Shown here in pieces: positions 36,627 to 46,765 of a stretch of 64,000 nt of DNA (position 1 is the stretch's first letter; the number at the start of each line of letters is the position of its first letter). A model generated the notes under the pieces. It did no database searches. It was not told where the DNA came from and was given only the letters and a program-made list of their open reading frames with translations. Source of the DNA: Ralstonia sp. 25mfcol4.1 (GTDB lineage: Bacteria; Pseudomonadota; Gammaproteobacteria; Burkholderiales; Burkholderiaceae); NCBI RefSeq assembly GCF_900104095.1, contig NZ_FNJO01000018.1:46832-110831 (forward strand), read 5' to 3'. Both the position numbers and the translations under genes were made by a program.

Positions 36627-37444
36627 GAATGCTGTGCACAGTCTATGGCCTGAGACGACTCCTATAGCCGGCGGTATCGCCAGTAGGGGTCCCCTCGATT
36701 CCCGTGCAATTTACCGGGGTAGCCACCCCTAGCATCCGTGCGGGTTTCCGGGCCGCGCTCGCCTGATACCCCAGTCACATCAGTCACTTGCTGACTGGTC
36801 CTTTGCTCCTCCTCCTGAACCGTTGATCGCCCCTAGGGGTGATCGTACTTTTGGTGCGAAATCTGGCGGTTAGGCAGCAAAAATTCATACGGATTCAATG
36901 GTTTGCAAGAGCGCCTATCTCACAAAGCGCGGTCGACAACGAAGGCTTGCTGCATACGGTTCCTCTACTGGCTAGCGCCAGATTTTGCACCGAAAGAACA
37001 ACTACGCCTAGCGACGCATCGAGGGCGACGGGCTGCCGAGGTATTTGGAGCCGGACATTAGTCTCGATCTGCCAGCGCGCGAGTTCAACGTTGGTGGAGG
37101 TGCCGGGTAGCACCGCGGTCTACGTCTCGCAGTGCGAGGCCGTTGCCGCCCGGATTACACAAACTCGTTCTTAGCCGGCCTTGGCGGACCGACCGCCGGT
37201 CGTTGCAACCGGCACATCGGGCGTCCGATACCGGTCAAATTGCGGCCGTCTACACCCCGTAAACGCAGGCCATAGATTTGGCCGGCGCAGCAATGCTCGC
37301 GAACTCGCCGTTCTCCTTTGCTGCCTCGCCCCCACTGTCCGTATAGAGATTGCGGCGAGATCTTTCGAACAAGTCTGCAAAGCCACCCAAAAAAACGAAT
37401 GCTCGGAGGTTTCCGAGGCATTCAATCGCCGCATGCGGTGGCCG
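36627..37444. other. Gene-poor stretch with an imperfect inverted repeat
   Basis: No supported gene. A 23-bp imperfect inverted repeat (36846-36868 and 36976-36998, 20 of 23 matching) encloses about 107 bp and may be a decayed small element. Confidence 0.4.
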
Positions 37445-38854
37445 TTAGGCCGGCCGAGGCGCTGTGGCGGAAAAAGCGCAAGATGTGCCCGCGGGCAGCA
37501 CGATGCTGACCTCGAGGCCCCCTTGCACGCGATTGGCGGCAGTCGCGGTGCCGCCGTGGGCAGCGATGGAGCGCTGGGCAATGGACAGGCCCAGGCCGAA
37601 GCCGCCTTGGTTGGATTGGGCCTGGACGAACGGCTCGAACATAGTTTCCAGCAACCGCGGCGGCACGCCAGGGCCCTCGTCGGACACGTGAATGCGGTAA
37701 AGGCGCCGGTCGGTGTCGTGGACAAAGCTCACCGTCACCGTCTGGCCCGATGCCGACACATGAAGCGCATTGCGCATGACATTCTCGACCGCGCGGCGGA
37801 TCAGTTCCAGATTGCCGCGCATCGGCGCCTCGGCCGGGGAGGCTGCCTCGAAGCGAATGCGCACGCCGCGGTGCGAGCCTTCAAAATCGGCGTCGGCGGC
37901 AACGGCTTCACAGAGTTCCCGCAGGTCGAAATGGTCGACCACCGGCTGGGTTCCGCTCTCTATCCGCGATAGCGTCAGCAAGCCGGCAACGAGTTCGTTC
38001 AGACGCGCCGCCTCACGTTCGATGCGGTTCAGCGACTGGCCGATGCGGGCGGGTTCCTGGCGCGCCAGCGCGGCCGCCACGTGCAGGCGTGCAAGCGGGG
38101 AGCGCAGTTCGTGCGACACATCGTGCAGCAGTCGCTCGCGGCCTTCCACAAGCCGGGAGATACGTGCGGCCATGGCGTCGAAGTCGCGCGACAGTTCGGC
38201 GATCTCGTCGTGGCGGCCCTGCACGCCGGCGGCAGTGCGCACTGCCAGATCGCCTGCGCCAAAGCGATCGAACGCGCGCTGCAGCCGTTGCAGCGGCGCG
38301 GTCAGGTACCAGGCCAACGCGATGCTGTAGAGCAGGCCGCAAAGCACGTAGAGCACAATGATCGGCGCAGGCGGTCCGGTATCGGGGGGCACCCGCGACA
38401 GCACGTCGGGCGGCACATAGTGGATCTGCCACGGCTGGCCGTCCGGACTCCAGACGAGATCCTCGGCCAGCGGATCGGACGTGGTGGAAACACGCGACCA
38501 CGTCAGCGTGCCTTGGCCAACCAGTTCGCTCTGGAAGCGCTCAAGCGCGGGCTGTCCACCCGTTTCCATCAGGGTGCGTGCGGCAGCCAGCGTGTTGCGT
38601 GCGGAAGCCTGCTGTATTTCATGGATGAGCTGCACGTGCGGGGCATCGTTGCGCAGCACCGTGAACCATAGCCAGATGCCGATTGATACCGCCGTCACGG
38701 TCAGGCAGAAGCCGGCCATGATCTTCCAGAACAGCCCGCCCACGGGCAGGCGGCCCAGCCAGGAGCGGCGTGGCGGCTTGGGCGCATCCGGGGTGTTGGG
38801 TGCGTTGGGGGTGTCGGGACAGTTCGGGATGGAAGTCTCCGCGTGGCGCTTCAT
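37445..38854 (-). CDS. CpxA-like membrane sensor histidine kinase
   Basis: 469 aa. A Pro-rich cytoplasmic N-terminus precedes the first transmembrane helix (IMAGFCLTVTAVSIGIWLWF), then a periplasmic domain of about 110 residues and a second helix (IIVLYVLCGLLYSIALAWYL). These are followed by HAMP, HisKA (LLHDVSHELRSPLARLHVA, phospho-His) and HATPase_c (NVMRNALHVSA N box, DEGPGVP, GGFGLGLSIAQRSI). It lies 15 bp after the response regulator and forms its partner. The system is divergent from the RND efflux operon and probably controls it in response to envelope stress or a toxic substrate. Confidence 0.93.
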   Translation of the reverse strand: MKRHAETSIPNCPDTPNAPNTPDAPKPPRRSWLGRLPVGGLFWKIMAGFCLTVTAVSIGIWLWFTVLRNDAPHVQLIHEIQQASARNTLAAARTLMETGGQPALERFQSELVGQGTLTWSRVSTTSDPLAEDLVWSPDGQPWQIHYVPPDVLSRVPPDTGPPAPIIVLYVLCGLLYSIALAWYLTAPLQRLQRAFDRFGAGDLAVRTAAGVQGRHDEIAELSRDFDAMAARISRLVEGRERLLHDVSHELRSPLARLHVAAALARQEPARIGQSLNRIEREAARLNELVAGLLTLSRIESGTQPVVDHFDLRELCEAVAADADFEGSHRGVRIRFEAASPAEAPMRGNLELIRRAVENVMRNALHVSASGQTVTVSFVHDTDRRLYRIHVSDEGPGVPPRLLETMFEPFVQAQSNQGGFGLGLSIAQRSIAAHGGTATAANRVQGGLEVSIVLPAGTSCAFSATAPRPA

Positions 38855-38869
38855 CGTTCAGTTACCCTG

Positions 38870-39586
38870 TTAGCTATCGAGCCGGTAGCCGAAGCCCCAG
38901 ACCGTGGCAAGCATCGATTCGGGCGCGCCTGCGGCGGTCAGCTTCTGGCGCAGATTGCCCACGTGCACGTCGAGGCTGCGGTCGTACTGCATGCGCGGCC
39001 GGCCCAGTACCTGCAGCGACAGGTCGTCCTTCGAAACGGCGCGGTCGGCATGGCGCACCAGGTATTCAAGCAGGTTGAATTCGGTCACGGTCAGGTCCAG
39101 CGGCTGGCTACCCACGCGGGCCACGCGTTGCGATGGGGCGATGGTGATCAGCCCGGCGGTCAGTTCGTCAGTGCGCTCGGCCTGCACGCCACCCTGCGTA
39201 CGCCGCAGCACGGCGCGCAGGCGCGCCACTAGTTCGCGCGGGTAGCAGGGCTTGGGCACGTAGTCGTCGGCGCCAAGTTCCAGGCCGATCACGCGGTCGA
39301 TGTCGCTGCCCTTGGCCGTCAGCATGATGACCGGCACGGCGCTGCGGGTGCGGATCTCGCGCAGCACGTCGATGCCGCTCACGCGCGGCAGCATGATGTC
39401 CAGCACCACCGCCACGAAGCGGCCAGAGACAGCTAGCTCCGCGCCGGCCTCTCCATTAGCGCAGGCCGTCACGGCGAAGCCTTCGCCGGCCAGGTATTCG
39501 CCCAGCATCTCGCACAGTTCCGCGTCGTCGTCGATCAGCAGGATTTCCACGTTATCCCCATTTTCCGTTGCCGCATTATCGGCCAT
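38870..39586 (-). CDS. CpxR-like OmpR-family response regulator
   Basis: 238 aa with a receiver (ILLIDDDAELCEML, phospho-acceptor Asp in VVLDIMLPRVSGID, Lys in DDYVPKPCYP) and a C-terminal winged helix (LTVTEFNLLEYLVRH ... DRSLDVHVGNLRQKL ... VWGFGYRL). MLTAKGSDIDRVIGLELGAD and VLGRPRMQYDRSLDVHV closely resemble CpxR. It is the first gene of the pair, divergent from the efflux genes; a CpxR-like GTAAA-N6-GTAAA box lies between, 33 bp from its own start. Confidence 0.93.
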   Translation of the reverse strand: MADNAATENGDNVEILLIDDDAELCEMLGEYLAGEGFAVTACANGEAGAELAVSGRFVAVVLDIMLPRVSGIDVLREIRTRSAVPVIMLTAKGSDIDRVIGLELGADDYVPKPCYPRELVARLRAVLRRTQGGVQAERTDELTAGLITIAPSQRVARVGSQPLDLTVTEFNLLEYLVRHADRAVSKDDLSLQVLGRPRMQYDRSLDVHVGNLRQKLTAAGAPESMLATVWGFGYRLDS

Positions 39587-39618
39587 TCGGGCCGCCGCGC
39601 TGGCCCCGAAACTGCGGC

Positions 39619-39634
39619 TTTACAGCTTCTTTAC
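39619..39634 (-). promoter_or_regulatory. CpxR-like box (GTAAA-N6-GTAAA)
   Basis: On the minus strand GTAAA, six bases, GTAAA; the same half site recurs imperfectly further right on the 11-bp phase. It sits in the 179-bp region between the divergent regulator and the efflux operon, where the response regulator is expected to bind and control both directions. Confidence 0.6.
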
Positions 39635-39765
39635 GAATTCCTTTTCGAATGCTTACCCCTGCCCGTGACGCCCCTCGCGACAATGGCCGCATGCCAATTG
39701 AACGGTGTCGGCGTTGCCCTTGCATCACATTGGGCAACCGCGCCGGGCTTCAGGAAAAGGAACGC

Positions 39766-40962
39766 ATGAGAACTCGTATCCAACGCATGCCGCCGCTAGC
39801 CCTGGCGGTGGCCGGCATTGCAATTCTGGCCGGCTGCCACGGCAATGAAGGCGCGGCGCCCTCTGCCGCCGCCCCCGAAGTTGGGGTGGTCACCATCCAG
39901 CCGGCCAGCACCACGCTGACGACCGAGCTGCCGGGTCGCGTCTCGGCCACGCTGGTGGCCGAAGTGCGCCCGCAGGTGAGTGGCATTGTGCAGAAGCGGC
40001 TGTTTGCCGAGGGAAGCGAGGTCAAGGCCGGCGACGTGCTGTACCAGATCGACGCGGCCTCCTACCAGGCCGCCTACGACAACGCGCGTGGCGCGGTGGC
40101 CAAGTCGCGGGCCTCGCTGGCCACAGCGAAGCTCAAGGCGCAGCGCTACAAGGCGCTGCTCGACATCAAGGGTGTGAGCCAGCAGGACTACGACGACGCC
40201 AAGGCGTCGCTCGACGCTTACGAGGCCGAGGTCATCTCGAACGAAGCCGCGCTGCAGAGCGCGCGCATCGACCTGCAACGCACCCGGGTGACGTCGCCGA
40301 TCACGGGGCGCATTGGCAGGTCGAGCGTCACGGCCGGTGCGCTAGTGACGGCCAGCCAGACCACGGCGCTGGCCACGGTGCAGCAGCTCGATACGGTCTA
40401 CGTGGACGTGGTGCAGTCCAGCGCCGAACTGCTGCGGCTGCGCCGCCGGTTGGCCGAAGGCACGCTGCAGCACGGCGCGGCCGACGTGAAGCTGGTGCTG
40501 GAGGACGGCAGCACCTACGCGCAGGCGGGCCGCCTGCAATTCACCGAAGTCTCGGTGGAACAGAGCACCGGCGCGGTCACCCTGCGCGCCACGTTCGCCA
40601 ACCCCAGGCAGCAGTTGCTGCCAGGCATGTACGTGCGCGCGGTGCTGCAGGAAGGCGTGGAGGACAAGGCGCTGCTGGTGCCGCTGAAGGGCGTGAGCCG
40701 TGACAGCAAAGGAAATCCCACGGTGATGGTGCTGGACCGCGATAACCGAATCCATGTGCGGCAAGTCAGCACGTCGCGCAGCGCCGGTGGCAACTGGGTG
40801 GTAGCCTTGGGCATCAGCGCGGGCGACCGCGTGGTGGTGGACGGCCTGCAGAAGGTGCGCGACGGCATGGCGGTGACGCCGGTCGCGGCCGATGTCAGGC
40901 CGGCGGCGGCGCCCGTGGTGGCGAGCCACGCGCAGCCCGGTGAGGCGGGGAGGGCCGAATAA
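39766..40962 (+). CDS. RND efflux periplasmic adaptor (membrane fusion protein)
   Basis: 398 aa from the ATG at 39766, just after a GGAAAAGGAACGC leader; the frame is open further upstream without coding character. The N-terminus is a lipoprotein signal (lipobox ILAGC). The body has the lipoyl/barrel-sandwich motif (LPGRVSATLVAEVRPQVSGI), a coiled-coil hairpin (YDNARGAVAKSRASLATAKL...) and beta-barrel domains (SPITGRIGRSSV). It links the inner-membrane pump to the outer-membrane channel, as in AcrA/MexA. It is followed two bases later by the pump gene. Confidence 0.95.
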   Translation: MRTRIQRMPPLALAVAGIAILAGCHGNEGAAPSAAAPEVGVVTIQPASTTLTTELPGRVSATLVAEVRPQVSGIVQKRLFAEGSEVKAGDVLYQIDAASYQAAYDNARGAVAKSRASLATAKLKAQRYKALLDIKGVSQQDYDDAKASLDAYEAEVISNEAALQSARIDLQRTRVTSPITGRIGRSSVTAGALVTASQTTALATVQQLDTVYVDVVQSSAELLRLRRRLAEGTLQHGAADVKLVLEDGSTYAQAGRLQFTEVSVEQSTGAVTLRATFANPRQQLLPGMYVRAVLQEGVEDKALLVPLKGVSRDSKGNPTVMVLDRDNRIHVRQVSTSRSAGGNWVVALGISAGDRVVVDGLQKVRDGMAVTPVAADVRPAAAPVVASHAQPGEAGRAE

Positions 40963-40964
40963 CG

Positions 40965-43900
40965 ATGTCGCGCTTCTTCATCGACCGGCCCATCTTCGCG
41001 TGGGTCATTGCCATCGTCATCATGCTGGCGGGCGCCCTGGCCATCCGCACGCTCCCGGTGGCCCAGTATCCCGAGATCGCGCTGCCTTCGGTCAGCATCT
41101 CGGCCACCTATCCCGGTGCCTCAGCCAAGACCATCGAGGACAGCGTCACGCAGGTCATCGAGCAGAAGATGAAGGGCATCGACAACCTGCGCTACATGTC
41201 GTCGTCGAGCGACTCGTCAGGCAATGCGTCGATCCGGCTGACGTTCAACGCCGGCACCGACCCCGACATCGCGCAGGTGCAGGTGCAGAACAAGCTGCAG
41301 CTCGCCACGTCGCTGCTGCCCACCACGGTGCAGCAGCTTGGCGTGTCGGTGACCAAGTCGTCCACTAGCTTCCTGCTGATCGTCGGTTTCGTCTCCGAGG
41401 ACGGCAAGATGAGCCAGGCGGACCTGTCGAATTACGCGGTGTCCAGCATCCAGGACCCGATCAGCCGCGTGGACGGCGTAGGCGACGTCCAGGTCTTCGG
41501 CGCGCAGTACGCCATGCGCATCTGGCTGGACCCTGACCGCCTGCGCAGCTACAAACTCGTACCCGCAGACATCAAGACCGCGATCGAGGCGCAGAACACG
41601 CAGGTCTCCGCCGGCCAGATTGGCGGTGCGCCAGCGGTCGCGGGGCAGCAACTCAACGCCACGGTCACGGCGCAGAGCCGCCTGCAGACGCCCGCGGAGT
41701 TCGAGGCAATCCTGCTCAAGACCGCCACTGATGGCGCCACCGTGCGACTGCGCGACGTCGCCAAGGTTGAGATCGGCAGTGAGAGCTACGACTCCACCTC
41801 GCGCTTCAACGGCAAGCCCGCCACAGGTCTGGGCATCAAGCTGGCCACCGGCGCCAATGCGCTGAGCACCGCGCAGGCCGTGAAGGCCAAGGTGGCGGAG
41901 CTGTCGGCCTCGTTGCCGGCCGGCGTGAAGGCTGTGTATCCGTACGACACCACGCCGTTCGTCACGCTGTCCATCCAAGAAGTGGTGAAGACGCTGCTGG
42001 AAGCCGTGGTGCTGGTGTTCCTAGTGATGTACGTGTTCCTGCAGAACTTCCGCGCCACGCTGATCCCAACGATTGCCGTGCCCGTGGTGCTGCTGGGCAC
42101 GTTCGGCGTGCTCGCGACGCTGGGCTTCTCGATCAACACGCTGACGATGTTCGGCGTGGTGCTGGCCATCGGGCTGCTGGTGGACGACGCCATCGTGGTG
42201 GTCGAGAACGTCGAGCGGGTGATGAGCGAGGAAGGCTTGTCGCCGCGCGAAGCCACGCGCAAATCGATGTCGCAGATCACCGGCGCGTTGATCGGCATTG
42301 CGCTGGTGCTGTCGGCAGTATTCGTGCCGATGGCGTTCTTCGGTGGCTCCACCGGCGTGATCTACCGGCAGTTCTCGGTGACCATCGTGTCGGCCATGGC
42401 GTTGTCGGTGGTGGTGGCGATGGTGCTGACGCCGGCGCTCTGCGCGGCGCTGCTGAAGCCACACCCGCAGCACGCGCCCGGTGGTGGGCCAGCGTCGCGC
42501 GGGCTGCTGGGCTGGCTCAACCGCACATTCGACCGCGGCGCCACGCGCTATGAAGGCGCGGTGCGCGGCATGCTCGGCCGGCGGCGCCGCTACCTGGCAC
42601 TCTATGTGGCCCTTGGGGTCGTGATGGCGCTGCTGCTGGCCCGCCTGCCCGGATCGTTCCTGCCTGAGGAGGACCAGGGCATCATCATGACGCAGGTGCA
42701 ACTGCCGGCCGGCGCCACGCAGGCGCGCACGCTCGAAGTGATCCGGCGGGTGGAGCAATACTACCTGACGCAGGAGAAGGACGCGGTCGAGTCCGCGTTT
42801 GCGGTGGTTGGCTTCAGCCTTGGCGGCAACGGCCAGAACAATGCGATGGTGTTCGTGCAACTCAAGGACTGGAGTGTGCGCAACCGGGCATCGCTGCGTG
42901 CCGCCGCACTGGCCGGGCGCGCCCGCATGGCCTTCGCGAAGATCCGCGAAGCCAATGTGTTCCCAATGGTGCCCCCCGCCGTGATGGGCATGGGCAATTC
43001 CACCGGCTTCGACCTGCAGCTCAAGGACACAGGCGGCCTGGGCCACGACAAGCTGATGGGCGCGCGGGACACGCTGCTCGCTGCCGCCGCAAAGGATCCG
43101 GCGTTGATGGCAGTGCGTCCCAATGGTCAAGACGACACGCCGCAGGTCAGCCTGCACATCGACCACGCCAAGGCCGGCGCGCTCGGCGTGACCGTGGCCG
43201 ACATCAACGACGTGCTCTCCACGGCGTGGGGCGGTGCCTACGTGAACGATTTCCTGCACCAAGGTCGGGTCAAGAAGGTCTATGTGCAGGGTGTGGCATC
43301 GAGCCGGATGATGACCGAGGACCTCGATCACTGGTACGTGCGCAATGCCGATGGCGACATGGTGCCGTTCTCGTCGTTCGCCACGGCATCGTGGACGCAG
43401 GGGCCGCCGCGCCTGGAGCGCTACAACGGCGTGTCGTCGGTCGAGATCGTCGGCGAGGCCGCGCCGGGCGAGAGCTCGGGCGAGGCCATGGCCGCGATCG
43501 AACGCATCCTGGCCACGCTGCCCGATGGCATCGGCCACGAGTGGACCGGGCTATCTGACCAGGAGCGCATGTCCGGCTCGCAGGCGCCAGCGCTGTATGC
43601 GCTCTCGGTGCTGTTCGTGTTTCTGTGCCTGGCAGCGCTCTATGAGAGCTGGTCGATTCCGTTCTCAGTGATGCTCGTCGTGCCACTGGGCATGTTGGGC
43701 GCGCTGGTGGCGGCCACGCTGCGCGGGCTCGACAACGACATCTACTTCCAGGTGGGCCTGCTAACCACGATCGGGCTCTCGGCCAAGAATGCCATTCTGA
43801 TCGTGGAGTTCGCGAAGCAGCTCCACGGCGAGGGCATGGACCTGACGCGGGCCACGCTGCAAGCCGTGCGCATGCGGCTGCGCCCAATCCTGATGACGTC

Positions 43901-44138
43901 GTTCGCGTTCATCCTTGGAGTGCTGCCGCTGGCGGTGAGCACCGGCGCCGGTGCCGGCAGCCAGAACGCGCTGGGTACCGGCGTGGCCGGCGGCATGCTG
44001 GCCGCCACGCTGCTCGGCATTTTCTACGCGCCGTTGTTCTTCCACATGATTACCGACGTGATGGCGCAACGCGCCGCACGGCGGCCGCGCATAGCACCCG
44101 ATGCCGATACCCATACCGATACCCAGGAGCCGACATGA
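40965..44138 (+). CDS. RND multidrug efflux transporter (HAE1 family)
   Basis: 1057 aa, the standard length for AcrB/MexB-type pumps. Motifs include the N-terminal FFIDRPIFAWVIAIVIMLAG, the transmembrane-4 proton-relay block GLLVDDAIVVVENVERVM with adjacent Asp residues, and the conserved FVPMAFFGGSTGVIYRQFS and LTTIGLSAKNAILIVEFAK segments. Two repeated halves of six helices with large periplasmic loops are clear. It exports drugs or solvents using the proton gradient. The stop overlaps the outer-membrane factor start (ATGA). Confidence 0.96.
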   Translation: MSRFFIDRPIFAWVIAIVIMLAGALAIRTLPVAQYPEIALPSVSISATYPGASAKTIEDSVTQVIEQKMKGIDNLRYMSSSSDSSGNASIRLTFNAGTDPDIAQVQVQNKLQLATSLLPTTVQQLGVSVTKSSTSFLLIVGFVSEDGKMSQADLSNYAVSSIQDPISRVDGVGDVQVFGAQYAMRIWLDPDRLRSYKLVPADIKTAIEAQNTQVSAGQIGGAPAVAGQQLNATVTAQSRLQTPAEFEAILLKTATDGATVRLRDVAKVEIGSESYDSTSRFNGKPATGLGIKLATGANALSTAQAVKAKVAELSASLPAGVKAVYPYDTTPFVTLSIQEVVKTLLEAVVLVFLVMYVFLQNFRATLIPTIAVPVVLLGTFGVLATLGFSINTLTMFGVVLAIGLLVDDAIVVVENVERVMSEEGLSPREATRKSMSQITGALIGIALVLSAVFVPMAFFGGSTGVIYRQFSVTIVSAMALSVVVAMVLTPALCAALLKPHPQHAPGGGPASRGLLGWLNRTFDRGATRYEGAVRGMLGRRRRYLALYVALGVVMALLLARLPGSFLPEEDQGIIMTQVQLPAGATQARTLEVIRRVEQYYLTQEKDAVESAFAVVGFSLGGNGQNNAMVFVQLKDWSVRNRASLRAAALAGRARMAFAKIREANVFPMVPPAVMGMGNSTGFDLQLKDTGGLGHDKLMGARDTLLAAAAKDPALMAVRPNGQDDTPQVSLHIDHAKAGALGVTVADINDVLSTAWGGAYVNDFLHQGRVKKVYVQGVASSRMMTEDLDHWYVRNADGDMVPFSSFATASWTQGPPRLERYNGVSSVEIVGEAAPGESSGEAMAAIERILATLPDGIGHEWTGLSDQERMSGSQAPALYALSVLFVFLCLAALYESWSIPFSVMLVVPLGMLGALVAATLRGLDNDIYFQVGLLTTIGLSAKNAILIVEFAKQLHGEGMDLTRATLQAVRMRLRPILMTSFAFILGVLPLAVSTGAGAGSQNALGTGVAGGMLAATLLGIFYAPLFFHMITDVMAQRAARRPRIAPDADTHTDTQEPT

Positions 44139-45592
44139 TGCAGCGTACTTCTCTCGCAGCGCTGACGCTGGCCTGCGCCGCGGCGCTGGCCGGATGCGGC
44201 ACGATGGCGCCGGCCTACCAGAGGCCCGACACCGCCACGCCGGCCACGTGGCCGGCAGGCGAGTCAAACGGCAAGAGCGCCGATGCCGCAGGCGCCACGG
44301 ATAATAAGTCGGCCGCCGTATCGGCCGACCTGCCGTGGCGCGAAGCCTTCACCGATGCCACGCTGCGCCGGCTGATTGCGCTGGCGCTCGACAGCAACCG
44401 CGACCTGCGCGTGAGCCTGCTCAACGTCGAGAAGGCGCGCGCGCAGTATCAAGTGAGCCGTGCGGCGTTGTTCCCGACAATCAACGCCACGGCCGACGGC
44501 TCGGCCTCGCGCACGCCGGCCTCATATGCCGGCACCGCGTCCCGCGGCTCATCCGCCACCATCTCGCACCAGTACAGCGTGGGCGTGGGCGCCGCCAGCT
44601 ACGAGCTCGACTTGTTCGGCCGCGTGCGCAGTCTGCGCGAGCAGGCGCTGCAAAGCTACCTGGGCACCACCGAGGCGCGTCGCGCCGCACAGGTCACCCT
44701 GATCTCGGAAGTGGCCACCGCCTACCTGACCTGGAGCAGCGACGCAGCGTTGTACAGGCTGGCCCAGCAGACATTGGCGGCGCAGCGTGGCACCTACGAC
44801 ATCACCCGGCGGAGCCAGGAACTTGGCACCGCATCGGAGCTGGCCGTCAAGCAGGCGCAGACCAGCGTGGACAGTGCCCGCGTGGACGTGGCGCGCTACA
44901 CCGCGCAGGTGGCACAGGACCGCAATGCGCTGGCGTTGCTGCTGGGCACGCAGATACCCGACGACGTGGCGCCGCTGGAAGACCTCAACGCGAGCGTGAT
45001 GCGGGAGGTGTCCGCCGGCGTGTCGTCCGACGTGCTGCTGGTGCGCCCCGATGTGCGGGAGGCCGAGCACACGCTGCAGGCGGCCAACGCCAATATCGGA
45101 GCGGCCCGCGCGGCGCTGTTCCCGCGCATCACTCTGACCGCTAGCACCGGTACGGCCAGTGGCGCGCTGTCGGGGCTGTTCAAGGCAGGCTCGGGTGCGT
45201 GGGCGTTTGCGCCGTCGGTGAGCCTGCCACTGTTCGATGGCGGGGCCAATCGTGCCAATCTCGACGCCGCGGAGGTGAGCGAGCGCATCGAGGTGGCCAA
45301 CTACCAGAAGGCGATCCAGACCGCGTTCCGGGAGGTGGCCGATGCGCTGGCCACACGCGGCACCCTCGACGAGCGGCTGGCGGCGCAGCAGTCGCTCGTC
45401 GATGCGAGCCAGGCTGCCTATGACCTGTCGATGGCGCGCTATCGCAACGGGGTGGACAGCTACCTGAGCGTGCTGGTGGAGCAGCGTTCCCTATACGCCG
45501 CGCAGCAGGATCTGGTCACGCTGAAGCTGACGTGGCAGGGAAACCTGGTCACGCTTTACAAGGTGCTTGGCGGCGGCGGGGAGGGGGTGTGA
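44135..45592 (+). CDS. Outer-membrane efflux channel, NodT/OprM family
   Basis: 485 aa with a lipoprotein signal (AAALAGCGTMAPAYQRP) and two internal OEP repeats typical of TolC-like trimers (LDSNRDLRVSLLNVEKARAQ; ASYELDLFGRVRSL; DVREAEHTLQAANANIGAAR; LFDGGANRANLDAAEV). It completes the tripartite pump encoded by this operon. The start overlaps the transporter stop. Confidence 0.95.
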   Translation: MMQRTSLAALTLACAAALAGCGTMAPAYQRPDTATPATWPAGESNGKSADAAGATDNKSAAVSADLPWREAFTDATLRRLIALALDSNRDLRVSLLNVEKARAQYQVSRAALFPTINATADGSASRTPASYAGTASRGSSATISHQYSVGVGAASYELDLFGRVRSLREQALQSYLGTTEARRAAQVTLISEVATAYLTWSSDAALYRLAQQTLAAQRGTYDITRRSQELGTASELAVKQAQTSVDSARVDVARYTAQVAQDRNALALLLGTQIPDDVAPLEDLNASVMREVSAGVSSDVLLVRPDVREAEHTLQAANANIGAARAALFPRITLTASTGTASGALSGLFKAGSGAWAFAPSVSLPLFDGGANRANLDAAEVSERIEVANYQKAIQTAFREVADALATRGTLDERLAAQQSLVDASQAAYDLSMARYRNGVDSYLSVLVEQRSLYAAQQDLVTLKLTWQGNLVTLYKVLGGGGEGV

Positions 45593-46765
45593 AGTCCCAA
45601 AAGCTAGCCGCCAGGCGCGGCGACACCACAGGAGCTTTTCCAAACGGACCGATGTCTATGTGGAAGTCGGCTTAAGCCGCATTTCATCGCAATTACGCTT
45701 TGCCGACCTTCAAGGGCGTAGAGGTAGCAAGGTGGGCGACGGCATCGGTCTCCGGCATCAGTCTTTAAGCAAGAATCCTGCCCAGTGACGGGTGAGCACG
45801 TTAAAGCGGGCATCGGGCCACGACAGCCCTATGTCCGTATCTGGCCGGTCTCTGCCCTCGGCCTACCTGGGGCCGGGCTTGCAGACGCCAGAGACGACTG
45901 CGACCCTGAGCGGACAGCGGTACTTCCTCGAAGCTGCCATTCGACGAAATTTGCACGTTTGGGGCGGTCGAAACTTGCAAAGAGCCAAGCCAATGTTCCT
46001 GCACTCATTGTGCGGCACAGCATTGACGGATACTCCTGTAGGGCGGTGATGCTGGCCTGAAGCTGCAGACTTTTGAGCAGCGTGTTGCCGGGTCAAAAGC
46101 CTGACAACGGTCATTGAAGATCCGGCGTCGGGATCCGGCCAGGAGCCGCTGTTCGACGACTGAACCTAAATCGTCGACAATCAGCGATACAGAAGGTTAG
46201 CAAAGAACCGATTGGCGTTGACACCAATGCCCATCAGTTGCCCCTTTTGGAGGGCGTTGGAGAGGACTTTGCCTGCCGTGAACGCCGAAGCTGCGGAGCT
46301 AGCTATTTCGGTCGGCTCTTCCAAGAGGGTTGATCCGCTTATCGATCCCCAGGGCGATCCATCCGTCGCTGTGGAGAGCGAGTCAACGGGCCCAACCCGA
46401 GCGCGCTAGGGTGTGCTTGTGGCTTGGGTGCCCCGCGCGCGAACAGAGGGTATTCGGCGTCTGCAAGGCTTGGTGGGGGCAACGGACATGAGAACAGCCA
46501 GGAATACTGTACATGCATACAGTAGTTTTGGCGGCATCGCAAGGGCGGGAATTTCGCTGCCGCGCTGGCGGACACCCCGTTTAGCGGCTAAACGGCATGG
46601 TTGTTTCAGTGATGAGCCACTTATTAATTATTTAACATAACCTTAATTATAGTGTTTTATGAGGCACTTTAAAGATTCTGTTCCGCCGGGTTTGAGATTG
46701 CCACTATAAACCGGTAAAGTGATCTCGATGGCGGAATCCGGACCGCCTCTGATCGGAGCAATGCG
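45593..46765. other. Gene-poor stretch after the efflux operon
   Basis: Short frames on both strands overlap each other and none shows a domain or convincing start. The right end (about 46620-46690) is AT-rich compared with the surroundings, contains ATTTAACATAA at 46630-46640 and should hold the promoter of the following toxin-antitoxin-like pair. Confidence 0.5.

Noticed and set aside
42021..43538. 505-aa minus-strand frame within the RND transporter
   Set aside because: His/Arg-rich antisense artefact of GC3 bias; the plus strand encodes a full-length pump.
45785..46114. Overlapping short frames on both strands after the efflux operon
   Set aside because: All are under 100 codons, overlap each other and lack starts or domains; left as a gene-poor stretch.
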